Source of the DNA: DASPJQ01 sp035299065
GTDB taxonomy: Bacteria > Bacteroidota > Bacteroidia > Flavobacteriales_D > UBA2798
DNA: 23,041 bases
Direction: 5' to 3'
Assembly: GCA_035299065.1 (NCBI GenBank)
Contig: DATGXI010000085.1
Location: 1 to 23,041 of the forward strand
The position numbers and the translations under genes were made by a program. Below, piece by piece: positions 6,669-14,756 of the stretch. Under the pieces are notes generated by a model. The model was given only the letters and a program-made list of their open reading frames with translations. It did no database searches and was not told the origin of the DNA. Positions within the stretch are counted from its first letter, which is position 1. Every line of letters begins with the position of its first letter.

Positions 6669-9086
6669 ATGAATAGCCAGATAAATATACCACTTATTGA
6701 TGTTGAAAGCGAACATTGCGCATTGATCGTTGATAAGGGACTGGAACAGGTTAAAGGCGTTAAAAACCATAAAGTAGAGTTCAATAACCGCAAGGCGATT
6801 GTGGAGATAGACGAAACAATGGAAGGCGTTTTAAATAACGTTATTACCAAAATACGCAGCCTGGGTTATAATGCCGAAACACTTACAAAAACGTTTCCTG
6901 TTACAGGAATGACCTGCGCATCGTGTGCTATTAGTGTTGAAAGTATGTTGAAAGCGCAAAAAGGCGTTGTAAAAGCTGCCGTAAACATTGCCGCCAATAC
7001 CGTATTGGTTGAATATATTCCAACCGAAACATACCCTGAAAAATTAAAAGCCGTCATTCAAAGCATAGGTTACGACCTGATTATTGATTCACCTGAAAAA
7101 GCTAAGAAAGAACTTGAGGAATTGAGGACGCATCATTTTTCACAACTCCGGTTTAAAACAATTGCCTCTGTTATTTTGAGTATTCCACTGGTAATTATTG
7201 GCATGTTTTACATGCACAGTGAGTACTCCAACTACCTGATGTGGGCGCTTTCTACTCCCGTTATATTCATTTTTGGGCGACAGTTTTTTATCAATGCATT
7301 TAAACAGGCCCGTAACCGAACGGCCAACATGGACACATTGGTTGCCCTGAGCACCGGAGTAGCTTATATTTTCAGTGTATTTAACACACTTTTCCCCCAA
7401 TACTGGCATAGCAGGGGCTTACATGCTGATGTGTATTTTGAAGCAGCCGCAGTAGTCATTGCATTCATTCTTATTGGCAAAATGCTGGAAGACCGCGCAA
7501 AATCAAATACATCATCAGCCATAAAAAAATTGATGGGCTTGCAGCCCGACCAGGTTATTCTTATTGAAAAAGATGGAAGCGAAAAAATTATTCGTGCCGC
7601 TGAGATAAAAAAACAGGATATGTTATTGGTAAAACCGGGTGAACGCATTCCGGTTGACGGAAGTGTGTTTGACGGGGCTTCAAACATTGACGAAAGTTCT
7701 ATTACGGGCGAACCCATACCTGCTGAAAAAAAGAAAGGTGATAAAGTATTTGCCGGTACGATCAACCAAAAAGGAACGTTGACCATATTGGCCGAAAAAG
7801 TGGGAAGCGAAACCGTACTTGCACAAATTATTAAAATGGTGCAGGAAGCGCAAGGCAGCAAGGCCCCTGTACAAAAGCTGGTTGATAAAATTGCGGGGGT
7901 ATTTGTACCGGTGGTAATGGGTATTTCTGTATTGACTTTTATACTGTGGATGTTACTTGGCGGAGAAAATGCCTTTACACATGCCATGCTCTCAACAGTA
8001 ACGGTATTGGTTATTGCCTGCCCTTGTGCACTGGGGCTGGCAACTCCTACGGCCATTATGGTGGGTATTGGCAAGGCTGCAGAACATGGTATTTTAATCA
8101 AAGACGCTGAAAGCCTTGAGCTGGCAAAAAAAATAAATGCCATTATTCTTGATAAAACAGGAACCATAACACAGGGCAAACCTTCGGTAACTGATTTTCA
8201 TTGGATGAATAAAGATAATTCAGATCAACTTCAAAAAATACTCTACTCCATTGAAAAACGGTCTGAACATCCGTTGGCTGATGCAGTGGTTGCCTATCTC
8301 GAAAAAACAGAAACGGTAACGCTTGATGCCTTTGAAAGTGTAACGGGTAAAGGCGCCCGGGCTAAAGTGGATGGACATCTCTATTTTGTTGGGAACAAAA
8401 AACTCCTGAATGAAAACAACATTACTATTCCTGCAAATGATCAATTAACAGCTGAAAGCTTTTTGAAGGACGCAAAAACAGTGGTGTATTTTGCCAGCAA
8501 CGAACGTTTGCTTGCAATCATTGCTATAAGTGACCAAATTAAAGAAACATCCAAAGAAGCAGTAACACAACTCAAAGAAAACGGAATTGAAGTTTATATG
8601 CTTACCGGTGACAACGCACAAACTGCGGCAGCGGTTTCAACAGCAGTAGGCATTGATCATTTTAAAGCAGAAGTACTGCCCTCTGACAAAGCTGATTTCA
8701 TCAAAGAATTGCAGGCTAAAGGCAAAATTGTTGCCATGGTTGGTGATGGCATTAACGATTCTCATGCACTTGCCCAGGCAAATGTGAGCATTGCCATGGG
8801 AAAAGGATCTGATATTGCTATGGATGTGGCAAAAATGACCATTATTTCGTCAGACCTGATGCTTATTCCAAAAGCCATTAAACTATCAAAACAAACTGTA
8901 CGTGTAATAAAACAAAATCTTTTCTGGGCTTTTATTTACAATATTATCGGAATACCACTCGCTGCAGGATTGTTGTATCCAATAAATGGTTTTTTGCTAA
9001 ACCCAATGATTGCCGGTGCAGCCATGGCGCTAAGTTCAGTTAGTGTTGTAGGCAACAGCCTTCTTTTAAAAATGAAAAAAATATAA
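6669..9086 (+). CDS. copA: Cu(I)-exporting P1B-type ATPase
   Basis: The 805-residue inner-membrane pump exports Cu(I) from the cytoplasm with ATP. It has two N-terminal HMA domains. The second carries GMTCASC (C83, C86). The first (residues 5-75) keeps the fold pattern but has ESEHC (H16, C17) where CxxC should be. Then come membrane helices, the CPC ion-path motif (C451-P-C453), the phosphorylation site D495-KTGT, the SEHPLAD nucleotide-binding HP motif (H534) and the GDGINDS hinge (D693). The last two helices contain YN and M..SS (FWAFIYN; AMALSSVSVVGN), the Cu(I)-specific P1B-1 signature. The preceding gene is the AraC/HMA regulator and the next is a CopZ-like chaperone, so this is the core of the efflux operon. 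Confidence 0.97.
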   Translation: MNSQINIPLIDVESEHCALIVDKGLEQVKGVKNHKVEFNNRKAIVEIDETMEGVLNNVITKIRSLGYNAETLTKTFPVTGMTCASCAISVESMLKAQKGVVKAAVNIAANTVLVEYIPTETYPEKLKAVIQSIGYDLIIDSPEKAKKELEELRTHHFSQLRFKTIASVILSIPLVIIGMFYMHSEYSNYLMWALSTPVIFIFGRQFFINAFKQARNRTANMDTLVALSTGVAYIFSVFNTLFPQYWHSRGLHADVYFEAAAVVIAFILIGKMLEDRAKSNTSSAIKKLMGLQPDQVILIEKDGSEKIIRAAEIKKQDMLLVKPGERIPVDGSVFDGASNIDESSITGEPIPAEKKKGDKVFAGTINQKGTLTILAEKVGSETVLAQIIKMVQEAQGSKAPVQKLVDKIAGVFVPVVMGISVLTFILWMLLGGENAFTHAMLSTVTVLVIACPCALGLATPTAIMVGIGKAAEHGILIKDAESLELAKKINAIILDKTGTITQGKPSVTDFHWMNKDNSDQLQKILYSIEKRSEHPLADAVVAYLEKTETVTLDAFESVTGKGARAKVDGHLYFVGNKKLLNENNITIPANDQLTAESFLKDAKTVVYFASNERLLAIIAISDQIKETSKEAVTQLKENGIEVYMLTGDNAQTAAAVSTAVGIDHFKAEVLPSDKADFIKELQAKGKIVAMVGDGINDSHALAQANVSIAMGKGSDIAMDVAKMTIISSDLMLIPKAIKLSKQTVRVIKQNLFWAFIYNIIGIPLAAGLLYPINGFLLNPMIAGAAMALSSVSVVGNSLLLKMKKI

Positions 9087-9107
9087 TTAACTAAATGTAA
9101 TAATGAT

Positions 9108-9320
9108 ATGGAAACATTAAAATTTAAAACAAACATAAAATGCACAGGGTGTATTGCCAAAGCCACACCCGCACTCAATGAAGAAAAAGGAATTGAGAAA
9201 TGGGAAGTTGATATTTATACCCCGGCCAAAGTGCTAACGGTTAAAACGGAAAACCTGACTCCTGAACAAGTAATAGAAGCCGTAAAAAAAGCAGGATTCG
9301 ATGCAGAACAAATAAAATAA
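9108..9320 (+). CDS. CopZ-like HMA copper chaperone
   Basis: A free-standing 70-residue HMA domain with no leader. KCTGCIAKATP carries the CxxC copper site and is followed by the expected beta-alpha-beta pattern ending GFDAEQIK. The ATG is 21 bases after copA, and the next gene starts 5 bases after its stop. It should carry Cu(I) in the cytoplasm and hand it to the CopA N-terminal domain. The IKCTGC loop lacks the usual M before T/H-C, as in many Bacteroidota members. Confidence 0.87.
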   Translation: METLKFKTNIKCTGCIAKATPALNEEKGIEKWEVDIYTPAKVLTVKTENLTPEQVIEAVKKAGFDAEQIK

Positions 9321-9325
9321 CAAGC

Positions 9326-10204
9326 ATGAAAACAATAAATAATATATTGATGGCCCTGCCTTTTATGGCAGCCTTCACAAGTTGCAATGCGCAGCTTAAA
9401 AACGAAAAAACGGTGACTGTAAAAGTTTTCGGAAACTGTGATATGTGTGAATCAACCATTGAACAGGCTGCTTATAAGAAAAAGGTGGCCAGTGCTGACT
9501 GGGATCAAAACACAAAACTAGCCCGAATCACTTTTGATCCAACCCAAACCAACGAAGACGAAATTTTAAAGCGTATTGCCTATTCCGGATATGATAATGA
9601 AAAATACCTGGCTCCTGATGATGCATACGCCAAATTACCTGATTGCTGCAAGTATGAACGTAAGGGGAAAAAAGAAATTACTGCAAACAATGCGGCTTCT
9701 CACCAGGGTCACACCAACGTAAACACGAAAGACTCCACGAACCATGAAAAACCAGGCGCAGAAATAACCGCAGCACCTGAACTATACACTTTGTTTGATG
9801 CTTATTTCAACCTGAAAAACGCTTTAATCCAATCAGACGCGAAAACAGCATCGGCAAAAGCTGCCGAACTTTTAAAGACCTATGACAAGGTGGAAATGGG
9901 AAAAATGAAAGAAGCTGAGCACACTGTATGGATGAAGGAAATGGGTAACGTGAAAAAGCATGCGGAAAAAATTGCAACCACGAAAGATCTTACCGCGCAG
10001 CGCAAGCATTTCAGTGAGCTTTCTGAAAACATGTATACCCTGTCAAAAGTAGCAAACCTTGGTTATGCCGTTTATAAACAACACTGCCCAATGTATAATG
10101 ACGGTGAGGGCGCAAACTGGCTAAGCAAAGAAAGCGCTGTTAAAAACCCCTACTATGGTTCACAAATGCTAACCTGTGGTAAGACGGTTGAAACAATTAA
10201 ATAA
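9326..10204 (+). CDS. HMA-DUF3347 fusion lipoprotein
   Basis: The 292-residue protein starts with a lipoprotein leader (FTSC, lipid Cys C20). An HMA domain follows with GNCDMCEST (C38, C41) and the CCKYERK motif (C106-C107), then a His-rich linker (HQGHTNVN). The DUF3347 domain covers about residues 150-292. Its end holds H253-C254-P255-M256, WLSKESAVKNPYYG and a final Cys (C284), the conserved putative metal-binding features of that family. DUF3347 is often found with CusB-type efflux adaptors or copper oxidases. It probably buffers or relays copper in the periplasm between the pump and the oxidase encoded 20 bases downstream (inference). Confidence 0.88.
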   Translation: MKTINNILMALPFMAAFTSCNAQLKNEKTVTVKVFGNCDMCESTIEQAAYKKKVASADWDQNTKLARITFDPTQTNEDEILKRIAYSGYDNEKYLAPDDAYAKLPDCCKYERKGKKEITANNAASHQGHTNVNTKDSTNHEKPGAEITAAPELYTLFDAYFNLKNALIQSDAKTASAKAAELLKTYDKVEMGKMKEAEHTVWMKEMGNVKKHAEKIATTKDLTAQRKHFSELSENMYTLSKVANLGYAVYKQHCPMYNDGEGANWLSKESAVKNPYYGSQMLTCGKTVETIK

Positions 10205-10224
10205 GTTATTTATACACTGAACAA

Positions 10225-12456
10225 ATGAAAAAATACACGTTGTTTTTATTATTTTCACTTACTATTTCCTGCCTGCATGTTGTGGCGCAAAAAAAGGTAA
10301 GGTATGATTTATACGTTCGTGATACTATCGTGAAATTTGCCGGAAAAGAAAAAAACGCATTTGCCGTTAACGGCCAAATACCCATGCCCGAATTACATTT
10401 TACAGAAGGCGATACCGCTGAAATTTATGTACATAATTTAAGCCATGAAACAACCGTTATACACTGGCACGGGCTTATTTTACCGAATGAACAGGATGGT
10501 GTGCCTTATTTAACAACAGCACCAATCAGGTCAAAAACCACCCATCTTTATAAATTCCCCATTGTACAAAACGGCACCTATTGGTATCATTCGCATTGGG
10601 AACTGCAGGAGCAGGTTGGCATGTATGGCGCGTTCATCATTCATAAGCGAAATGAGAAACCCATGCCTGAATATACCCTTGTGCTTAGCGACTGGACCAA
10701 TATGAAGCCTTTTGAAGTACACCGCAGGTTACACATGGCCAATGACTGGAGCGCCATAAAAAAGGCCAACATTCAAAAAGGTGCAGCACAAAGTTATGTT
10801 GACGCTATTGCTGATGGGGCTTTTGGTACAAAAGTGCAAAACGAATGGAAACGCATGCTTGCCATGGACGTAAGCGATGTTTATTACGATAAATTTTTAA
10901 CAAATGGTCAACCAGAAATTGAAGTGCCAAAATTCAAAGCCGGTGACCAGGTAAGGCTTCGCGTCATTAACGGGAGTGCATCAACCTATTTCTGGTTAAA
11001 GTTTTCAGGCGGAAAACTAAGTGTTGTGGCAAGTGATGGTGAGGACGTTGTGCCGGTTGAAGTAGATCGAATGATTATTGCGGTGGCTGAAACATATGAC
11101 GTTGTGGTTACAATACCTGCTGACAGTACAGCTTTTGAGTTCTTAGCTACTTCAGAAGACAGAATAAGAACAACATCATTATGGCTGGGAACTGGTGTAA
11201 AACAGCTTGCATCGCCTTTAAAACCCTTGAAATATTTTGAGGGTATGCAAATGATGAATGATATGATGCGTATGGATGGTAACCTGGACGACATGGGCAT
11301 GAACATGAGTTTACAGCAAATGGACATGAACGTGGTTATGTATCCTGAAATTACGGGCGAAAAAAATGCTGCAAAAACAGAAAAGCATGAAAATATGGAG
11401 CACGATCACGCAAATATGTATAACAGTAATGCGCTTTCGGATATTGTGACCCTCAACTACGCTATGCTTCGTTCACCTGAAAAAACTACGTTGCCTGACT
11501 GGCCCACCAAAACATATTATTTTGAATTGACCGGTAACATGAACCGTTATGTGTGGAGCATCAACAACAAAACAGTTTCTGAAACCGACCAGATATTAAT
11601 TAAAAAAGGCGAAAACGTACGCATAATCATGTACAACAACAGCATGATGCGCCATCCAATGCACCTGCACGGGCACTTTTTCAGGGTAGTAAACGCCCAT
11701 GGCGAATATTCACCGTTAAAAAACGTTCTGGACATTATGCCAATGGAAACCGATACCATTGAATTTGCGGGAACAGAAAGTGGCGACTGGTTTTTTCATT
11801 GCCATATTTTATACCATATGATGAGCGGAATGGGACGAATTTTCACGTATGAAAATTCACCAACCAATACCCAGGTACCCAACCGAAAAAAAGCATACCG
11901 CAAAGTGTTTAGTGACGACCGTGAATTTCATTTCATGTTTATGAATGATTTCGCCAGCAACGGTAATGATGGAGAAATGCAATACATGAACACGCGTTAT
12001 AATTTACAGGCCGAATGGCGCCTGGGTTATATGGATCATCATGGGTATGAAATTGAAACGCATTTTGGACGTTACATGGGCAAAATGCAATGGTTTTTCC
12101 CTTACGTGGGTTTTGACTGGCGATACCGAAAGCCCACAGAACATGAAACACCCGAGCAGAATATTTTTGGTCAAATAAACACAAAAGACAAACGTGGCGT
12201 TGTGTGTTTTGGATTTCAGTATGTTTTACCAATGCTCATTAATGCCGACTTGCGTATTGATACTGATGGCCGTTTACGTTTTCAATTGATGCGCGAAGAC
12301 CTTCCAATTTCAAAACGCCTGCGCTTAAACCTCATGTACAATTCTGATTTTGAATACATGGCCGGATTAAAATATGTACTCAACAAAAACTTTGCGCTCT
12401 CAACCCATTACGATAGCGATATGGGGTTAGGTGGAGGTTTTACGTTTACTTATTAA
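10225..12456 (+). CDS. CopA/PcoA-type multicopper oxidase fused to a CopB-like beta-barrel tail
   Basis: The 743-residue protein has a signal peptide (to about residue 22). The oxidase domain keeps all copper ligands: H80-W-H82, H122-S-H124, H477-P-M-H480-L-H482, and H525-C526-H527 with H531 and M536. Residues 341-372 hold 12 Met residues (MQMMNDMMRM, DMGMNMS), followed by a His/Met stretch (KHENMEHDHANMY), as in PcoA/CopA Cu(I) oxidases. After about residue 565 comes some 175 residues of alternating aromatic and polar beta-strands (EFHFMFMNDF, MQWFFPYVGFDW, MAGLKYVL) ending in FTFTY. That tail resembles the outer-membrane copper protein PcoB/CopB and ends in an aromatic residue. It is the last gene of the copper operon and its stop is 2 bases from a convergent gene. 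Confidence 0.9.
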   Translation: MKKYTLFLLFSLTISCLHVVAQKKVRYDLYVRDTIVKFAGKEKNAFAVNGQIPMPELHFTEGDTAEIYVHNLSHETTVIHWHGLILPNEQDGVPYLTTAPIRSKTTHLYKFPIVQNGTYWYHSHWELQEQVGMYGAFIIHKRNEKPMPEYTLVLSDWTNMKPFEVHRRLHMANDWSAIKKANIQKGAAQSYVDAIADGAFGTKVQNEWKRMLAMDVSDVYYDKFLTNGQPEIEVPKFKAGDQVRLRVINGSASTYFWLKFSGGKLSVVASDGEDVVPVEVDRMIIAVAETYDVVVTIPADSTAFEFLATSEDRIRTTSLWLGTGVKQLASPLKPLKYFEGMQMMNDMMRMDGNLDDMGMNMSLQQMDMNVVMYPEITGEKNAAKTEKHENMEHDHANMYNSNALSDIVTLNYAMLRSPEKTTLPDWPTKTYYFELTGNMNRYVWSINNKTVSETDQILIKKGENVRIIMYNNSMMRHPMHLHGHFFRVVNAHGEYSPLKNVLDIMPMETDTIEFAGTESGDWFFHCHILYHMMSGMGRIFTYENSPTNTQVPNRKKAYRKVFSDDREFHFMFMNDFASNGNDGEMQYMNTRYNLQAEWRLGYMDHHGYEIETHFGRYMGKMQWFFPYVGFDWRYRKPTEHETPEQNIFGQINTKDKRGVVCFGFQYVLPMLINADLRIDTDGRLRFQLMREDLPISKRLRLNLMYNSDFEYMAGLKYVLNKNFALSTHYDSDMGLGGGFTFTY

Positions 12457-12458
12457 GA

Positions 12459-13295
12459 CTATAACATATACCCTGGCAGCGAAGCATATTTTTCAGGTAA
12501 AGCCAGCAATGGCACATGTGTATGCAAAGCAATTTTTTTACTCATACTTTTATGAAAGATTCGGTCAACAAGGTTGTAATGATGCGGCACTACTACAACC
12601 ATACTGGCATTATGCTCATTCACATACTTGTTAATACCTTCGGCAATATCTGCTGTGCGCGGGTGCGAGTAAATGTGCTTTACATTGGCTAATTTATGTT
12701 CAAGCTTCATGTTTACTTGGTGGTCAATTTCAATTAACTCCTCTTCCTCACGTATGTTAACCACGTACACAACCGAATCAAAGGGTTTAATAAATTCTTT
12801 TAATGCATTTAGTGCATTTACATTCATGGATGGACTGTAGTCACATGCAAACACTATTTTTGTAGGCGCTATGTATTTTGCCTGGTCAGGAATAACCAAT
12901 ACAGGCTTACTGGATTTGTGTAAAACTGATGTTGTCATACTGCCTATAACTACTGCATCAAGATTACTTGTCCCTTTTAACCCCATCACAACAAGACTGG
13001 CGTTTTTTTCATCTTCAAGTATTTCATCGGACAAAAAACCCGTTCGTAAGTGGTACTTTACATCAACGCCAGTTTGTGCAAGCCGTTTGGATTCATTTTT
13101 CAGCGACTCTTCGCAGGCACGTGTCAATTTATCAGGGTCGGTAATTTTTCCCGGAACCTCAGTCAATACAATTGGCTTTTCTGATACATTCAGTAAAATA
13201 ATACGCGCTTTTAAATCTTTGGCCAAACCGGCAGCGTAGTCAGCTGCATTTTTTGCAGCCTCTGAAAAATCAGTAGGAACAAGAATTGTTTTCAT
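12459..13295 (-). CDS. Universal stress protein, two tandem UspA domains
   Basis: The 278-residue protein has two UspA folds. The first begins KTILVPTDFSEAAKNAADYA and contains the ATP-binding pattern G-2x-G-9x-G-S (GLKGTSNLDAVVIGS). The second, from about residue 148 (TKIVFACDYS), has lost that glycine pattern. It is likely a cytoplasmic stress and energy-depletion protein that binds ATP in its first half. It is the last gene of a leftward four-gene run that begins with the TerB-like gene, and converges on the copper operon with only 2 bases between stop codons. Confidence 0.92.
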   Translation of the reverse strand: MKTILVPTDFSEAAKNAADYAAGLAKDLKARIILLNVSEKPIVLTEVPGKITDPDKLTRACEESLKNESKRLAQTGVDVKYHLRTGFLSDEILEDEKNASLVVMGLKGTSNLDAVVIGSMTTSVLHKSSKPVLVIPDQAKYIAPTKIVFACDYSPSMNVNALNALKEFIKPFDSVVYVVNIREEEELIEIDHQVNMKLEHKLANVKHIYSHPRTADIAEGINKYVNEHNASMVVVVPHHYNLVDRIFHKSMSKKIALHTHVPLLALPEKYASLPGYML

Positions 13296-13327
13296 GTGCT
13301 AAAGGTTTATTTATAGTTTATTTTTGG

Positions 13328-13720
13328 TCACAATGGATACCTCTTCGAAAAGTATTCCTTAACAAAGTTATGTTGTTGTTCGGTGTTCATTTTTCCCTCT
13401 TGCTTAACATCAATTTTAATTTCTGAAAAACAATGGTCGGCATTCAAAAGGTTCAACAATTCAGCTTTTGCCTTTGTAGGACCAAAAAGAATTACGTTGT
13501 CATATTTTTTGATAACACCAGCCAATTTCCTGTAATACTCCGCCCTTCCATGTTTTTCTTTGTTATGCATAACATGCTCGCTTTTACCAAGTGCCGTTTT
13601 TTTTACGTGTGGAGTGAATTTTCCTTTAATGGTTTTTGTTTGAATGGGATTGGCGGTAAATTCCATCAAATGTGCAGTTGCATAATCCATCCAGATACCA
13701 AGTCTTTTTGCTGCTTCCAT
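13328..13720 (-). CDS. Conserved protein of unknown function (stress operon)
   Basis: The 130-residue protein is soluble and basic (KKTALGKSEHVMHNKEKHGRA), with no signal peptide. It opens with GIWMDYATAHLMEF and later has YDNVILFGPTKAKAELLNLL. This last pattern, a beta strand then GP and a helix with Lys, weakly recalls the C-terminal domain of eRF1/pelota-like (baeRF) proteins. That is only a hint. It lies 32 bases upstream of the USP gene and 16 bases after the next unknown gene, so it is probably part of the TerB-led operon and of the same stress response. Confidence 0.75.
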   Translation of the reverse strand: MEAAKRLGIWMDYATAHLMEFTANPIQTKTIKGKFTPHVKKTALGKSEHVMHNKEKHGRAEYYRKLAGVIKKYDNVILFGPTKAKAELLNLLNADHCFSEIKIDVKQEGKMNTEQQHNFVKEYFSKRYPL

Positions 13721-13736
13721 GTATTTTGTTTATAGT

Positions 13737-14156
13737 TTACAATTGTTCGTGGTACGCATCAAAATCAGTTGGCTCCTGGTTGGTAATTACATCACGGCTC
13801 ATATCAAATCCCATTTTATTTTGTTCGGCAAGCGTCCAATCATCGGTTGTCATCGTTTGCAACCATGTTTCACCCGATTTACGAAACACCTGCACATTTA
13901 AACCATAATGTTTACTGAAATTATGTTCAAGTGTACTTACTTTTTGATGCCCATTAATACTAATACTTCCCGGCAAATGGTTGTGTCGTACTTCTCTCAG
14001 GGTTTTGCTCATGTCAGTCAACCTGTTTTCTTTTCTGAAAACTTTTTCCTTATCGGGCTCAAAACCGTAAAACTGCAATTTCAAATAAGGAAAATGTGCA
14101 CTGAATAAAGCCCCAATTTCCGAAAGCGTACAGATGTCATTAATTAGTATTTCCAT
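13737..14156 (-). CDS. Conserved protein of unknown function (stress operon)
   Basis: The 139-residue protein has no signal peptide or membrane helix. Recognisable stretches are LSEIGALFSAHFPYLKLQFYGF near the start, then VRHNHLPGSISINGHQKVSTLEHNF, and an aromatic segment ETWLQTMTTDDWTLAEQNKMG. The mix suggests a small alpha/beta domain. No family could be named with confidence. It starts 5 bases after the TerB-like stop and so is almost certainly co-transcribed with it. Confidence 0.75.
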   Translation of the reverse strand: MEILINDICTLSEIGALFSAHFPYLKLQFYGFEPDKEKVFRKENRLTDMSKTLREVRHNHLPGSISINGHQKVSTLEHNFSKHYGLNVQVFRKSGETWLQTMTTDDWTLAEQNKMGFDMSRDVITNQEPTDFDAYHEQL

Positions 14157-14161
14157 ATTTT

Positions 14162-14584
14162 TTATGAATGTGTTTTACGAGGTCTTTTTTCGTAAATATT
14201 TGGATCACCATGCACCGATTCAATTTCAGTTTTAAATTTTTCAATTATTGACCATTCTTCATGCGTAATTGGCAAATACGCTCTAGCCACTTTTTCCATA
14301 GTACGAATGAATGTGCGCTTTAATTCAGGACTCAAGTAGTCACTGTTAAGGCGAATTTCTTTCATGGCAATATCATAAGTAGTTTTGACGTCATTTGTTT
14401 TATCTTTATCACGAATTTTAAAAATAATATCGGCTATTTCAAAACCATATTCTTTGCATCGAAGTTCTGCCGCAACCAGGTCTTGAAATCTGTGGCGTTC
14501 TTCTTTTTGAACAACACCATCGGCACAGGCCACAGCATAAGCCAATTGGCCAAGTGCGTAATGAAGGTTTTCTAATGGACTCAT
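14162..14584 (-). CDS. TerB-like (tellurite-resistance family) protein
   Basis: The 140-residue, mostly helical protein has the TerB-type segment LAYAVACADGVVQKEERHRFQDLV, an acidic loop between helices like a metal-binding turn. The frame is open back to an ATG at 14677, but that ATG lies inside the palindrome at 14662-14679 and upstream of a perfect -7 box (14612-14619). The ATG at 14584 is therefore chosen. It starts MSPLENLHYALGQ, the natural beginning of the first helix. It heads the leftward operon (TerB-like, two unknowns, USP). A cytoplasmic stress role is inferred from neighbours; tellurite resistance itself is not implied. Confidence 0.8.
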   Translation of the reverse strand: MSPLENLHYALGQLAYAVACADGVVQKEERHRFQDLVAAELRCKEYGFEIADIIFKIRDKDKTNDVKTTYDIAMKEIRLNSDYLSPELKRTFIRTMEKVARAYLPITHEEWSIIEKFKTEIESVHGDPNIYEKRPRKTHS

Positions 14585-14611
14585 TGTATATGGTTTTAAA
14601 TGTTTATAAGC

Positions 14612-14619
14612 CAAAAGTA
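14612..14619 (-). promoter_or_regulatory. -7 element of the TerB-like operon
   Basis: On the minus strand this reads TACTTTTG, a full match to TAnnTTTG. Its last G (14612) is 28 bases before the chosen ATG and 58.5 bases from the centre of the dyad at 14662-14679. No TTTG -33 element is present at the normal spacing, which fits an activator-dependent promoter. Confidence 0.6.
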
Positions 14620-14661
14620 AACCCAGGGAAATCAGAAATCGCTGAGGATCATCAATGAATG

Positions 14662-14679
14662 ACATGACTTTTGTCATGT
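14662..14679. promoter_or_regulatory. Crp/Fnr-type operator shared by two divergent operons
   Basis: ACATGACttttGTCATGT is a perfect palindrome with 7-base arms and a 4-base spacer. Its core reads TGA-N6-TCA, the register used by Crp/Fnr regulators. It lies between the TerB-like operon and the kinase/regulator operon, 58.5 bp from one -7 box and 56.5 bp from the other. The Crp-type response regulator encoded at 15944 is the obvious candidate to bind it (inference). Confidence 0.65.
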
Positions 14680-14719
14680 TTTAGGTTAAATCATCTGCCT
14701 AATTTTGAACCGTAATCCT

Positions 14720-14727
14720 TATATTTG
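14720..14727 (+). promoter_or_regulatory. -7 element of the kinase/regulator operon
   Basis: TATATTTG fully matches TAnnTTTG. It ends 29 bases before the kinase ATG at 14757. The only upstream TTTTG (14703-14707) is 12 bases away, too close for a -33 element. Transcription from here would begin after the GTG at 14730, which excludes that codon as start. Confidence 0.6.
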
Positions 14728-14756
14728 CCGTGATAACCAGACAACAATCCAAAAAA

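Noticed and set aside
7364..8179. A 271-codon open frame on the minus strand inside copA
   Set aside because: It lies wholly antisense to a well-conserved ATPase, encodes low-complexity Ser/Thr/Pro-rich sequence and has no recognisable motif; it is a codon-usage shadow.
14585..14677. N-terminal extension of the TerB-like frame to ATG 14677
   Set aside because: The ATG is inside a perfect palindrome and upstream of a perfect -7 box, and the translated extension looks unlike the start of a TerB domain.
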